Source: Aphanothece hegewaldii CCALA 016 (lineage in GTDB: Bacteria > Cyanobacteriota > Cyanobacteriia > Cyanobacteriales > Microcystaceae). Taken from it: a DNA stretch of 64,000 nt. The stretch spans positions 1 through 64,000 of the forward strand of contig NZ_PXOH01000025.1 in the NCBI RefSeq assembly GCF_003007785.1. The letters are read 5' to 3'. The notes beneath the pieces are model-generated. The model saw only the letters and a program-made list of their open reading frames with translations. It made no database searches and was not told the origin of the DNA. Below are positions 63,379 to 64,000 of this stretch, piece after piece (positions within the stretch are counted from its first letter, which is position 1; every line of letters starts with the position of its first letter). Position numbers and translations under genes: made by a program.

Positions 63379-63812
63379 TGGCTGATTTTGAGCAATCCCC
63401 CAACCGCTCAGGTTTTGAACCAGAGTTAGGGGGAGTTTTTAGAAATGAACCCGAACGAACAGGGTTTGAACCCGAATTAGGGGGAATATTACGACAAAAA
63501 GGCGTATATGTAGATGAGGCCACTTGTATTGGTTGTAAACACTGCGCCCATGTTTCCCCTAATACTTTTTATATTGAGTCAGATAACGGACGCTCACGAG
63601 TCTTTAATCAAGATGGGGACTCAGAAGATAGAATACAAGAAGCGATCGATACTTGTCCAGTAGATTGTATTCACTGGGTCGATTATACTAATTTAAAAGA
63701 ATTAGAAGAAGCCAGAAAGCATATAGTAATCAGAAATTTGGCTTATCCGCAAGGAAAGGCTGATGCAATCCATCAAAAACTCAAAAAGCAGCAGTTTAAT
63801 TCCGATTTTTAA
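63378..63812 (+). CDS. 4Fe-4S ferredoxin with a duplicated N-terminal motif
   Basis: The 144-residue protein from the ATG at 63378 has an N-terminal pair, RSGFEPELGGVFRNEPE and RTGFEPELGGILRQKG, then ATCIGCKHCAHVSPNTFYI (three Cys of the cluster) and AIDTCPVDCIHWV (fourth Cys plus another). This resembles Synechocystis sll0662, which follows ycf35 (sll0661) there, from memory. The C-terminus is a basic helix. It probably works in the same process as Ycf35, which is still unknown. Confidence 0.92.
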   Translation: MADFEQSPNRSGFEPELGGVFRNEPERTGFEPELGGILRQKGVYVDEATCIGCKHCAHVSPNTFYIESDNGRSRVFNQDGDSEDRIQEAIDTCPVDCIHWVDYTNLKELEEARKHIVIRNLAYPQGKADAIHQKLKKQQFNSDF

Positions 63813-63836
63813 ATATAGAGGTGTTTCTTAACTCTT

Positions 63837-64000
63837 CTATAAATTAAGATGATTGTGTTCAGCTAAAATCTTTTCTACTTTCGCGTCATCGAGTCGAGAT
63901 GTTAATTTTTTTGCTTCGTAAGTGTCGCGTTGGGTTTTCGTTAAACTAATCGTTGAACCCACCGTAAAAACTAAACCCATACCCATATAACCTTTTACCC
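63837..64000 (-). CDS. YiaA/YiaB-type membrane protein, partial (C-terminal end)
   Basis: The frame runs off the window at 64000. The visible 53 residues include GYMGMGLVFTVGSTISLTKT, then QRDTYEAKKLTSRLDDAKVE and end HNHLNL. The strand 'GLlfTv.StiSL.KT.RD' resembles the second half of YiaA/YiaB two-helix inner-membrane proteins. The N-terminal helix lies beyond the window. It converges on the ferredoxin gene with 24 bp between. Confidence 0.65.
   Translation of the reverse strand, partial: VKGYMGMGLVFTVGSTISLTKTQRDTYEAKKLTSRLDDAKVEKILAEHNHLNL

Noticed and set aside
1-64000. tRNA, rRNA and known small RNA genes
   Set aside because: The gaps were read for T-loop-like GGTTCnAnTCC and other standard signatures; none was found. 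A covariance search would be needed to be sure.

Overview
This window comes from a cyanobacterium with an AT-rich genome. The signs are the circadian kinase SasA, the plastid-type genes ycf35, ccs1 and ccdA, an ACT-domain malic enzyme, a GlgA of cyanobacterial type, the ArsM/ArsS arsenosugar pair, and many copies of the octamer GCGATCGC (HIP1), which is typical of cyanobacterial chromosomes. Most of the window is core chromosome. No rRNA, tRNA, CRISPR array, intact transposase or prophage is visible.

Layout. 1-8995: an AI-2E family permease, dnaX, a GAF histidine-kinase-like protein that lacks its catalytic histidine, nagB, and several small antitoxin-like or broken toxin genes. 9096-13400: ileS, an intact VapBC-type pair and a RemA/RemB-like regulator. 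13400-18040: repeats, an exported small protein, a large single-chain restriction-modification enzyme and an antitoxin-like gene. 18090-22600: central carbon genes pta, pyk and gpmA. 22780-26224: an NfeD-like protein and two flotillin-like proteins, followed by a nonsense-broken small gene. 27005-34509: pgi, a phosphatase, hisC, the arsenic operon (arsM, arsS, a TVP38/DedA-type membrane protein) and sasA. 34648-46275: GH57 alpha-glucan enzyme, holin-like protein, deacetylase family protein, thiL, glgA, ccdA-ccs1, queF, a SWIM protein, a VanY-type peptidase and malic enzyme. 46506-51921: small conserved genes, a Ser/Thr kinase and a DUF815 ATPase. 51978-56260: a dense two-component cluster. 56317-61361: ackA, then a tandem duplication that made a surE/Rpn chimera. 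61369-64000: a saccharopine-dehydrogenase-like gene and the DUF2997-ycf35-ferredoxin cluster.

How the genes fit together. Pgi, Pyk, GpmA, GlgA and the GH57 enzyme cover glycolysis and glycogen. Pta and AckA, far apart here, give acetate overflow or fermentation. CcdA and Ccs1 act together in c-type cytochrome assembly. ArsM and ArsS methylate arsenic and build arsenosugars. At least seven toxin-antitoxin-related loci are present and most look incomplete, so this chromosome seems to gain and lose such modules often.

The most unusual structures are: (i) a 1.3 kb tandem duplication at 58203-60838 that fuses the start of surE to the end of an Rpn-family nuclease gene; (ii) two copies of a four-palindrome inverted element whose stems change in a compensated way; (iii) about ten copies of an intergenic hairpin with consensus TAGGGGTTTGGTnnCCAAACCCTA; (iv) a histidine-kinase-like protein with Gln in place of the phospho-accepting His.
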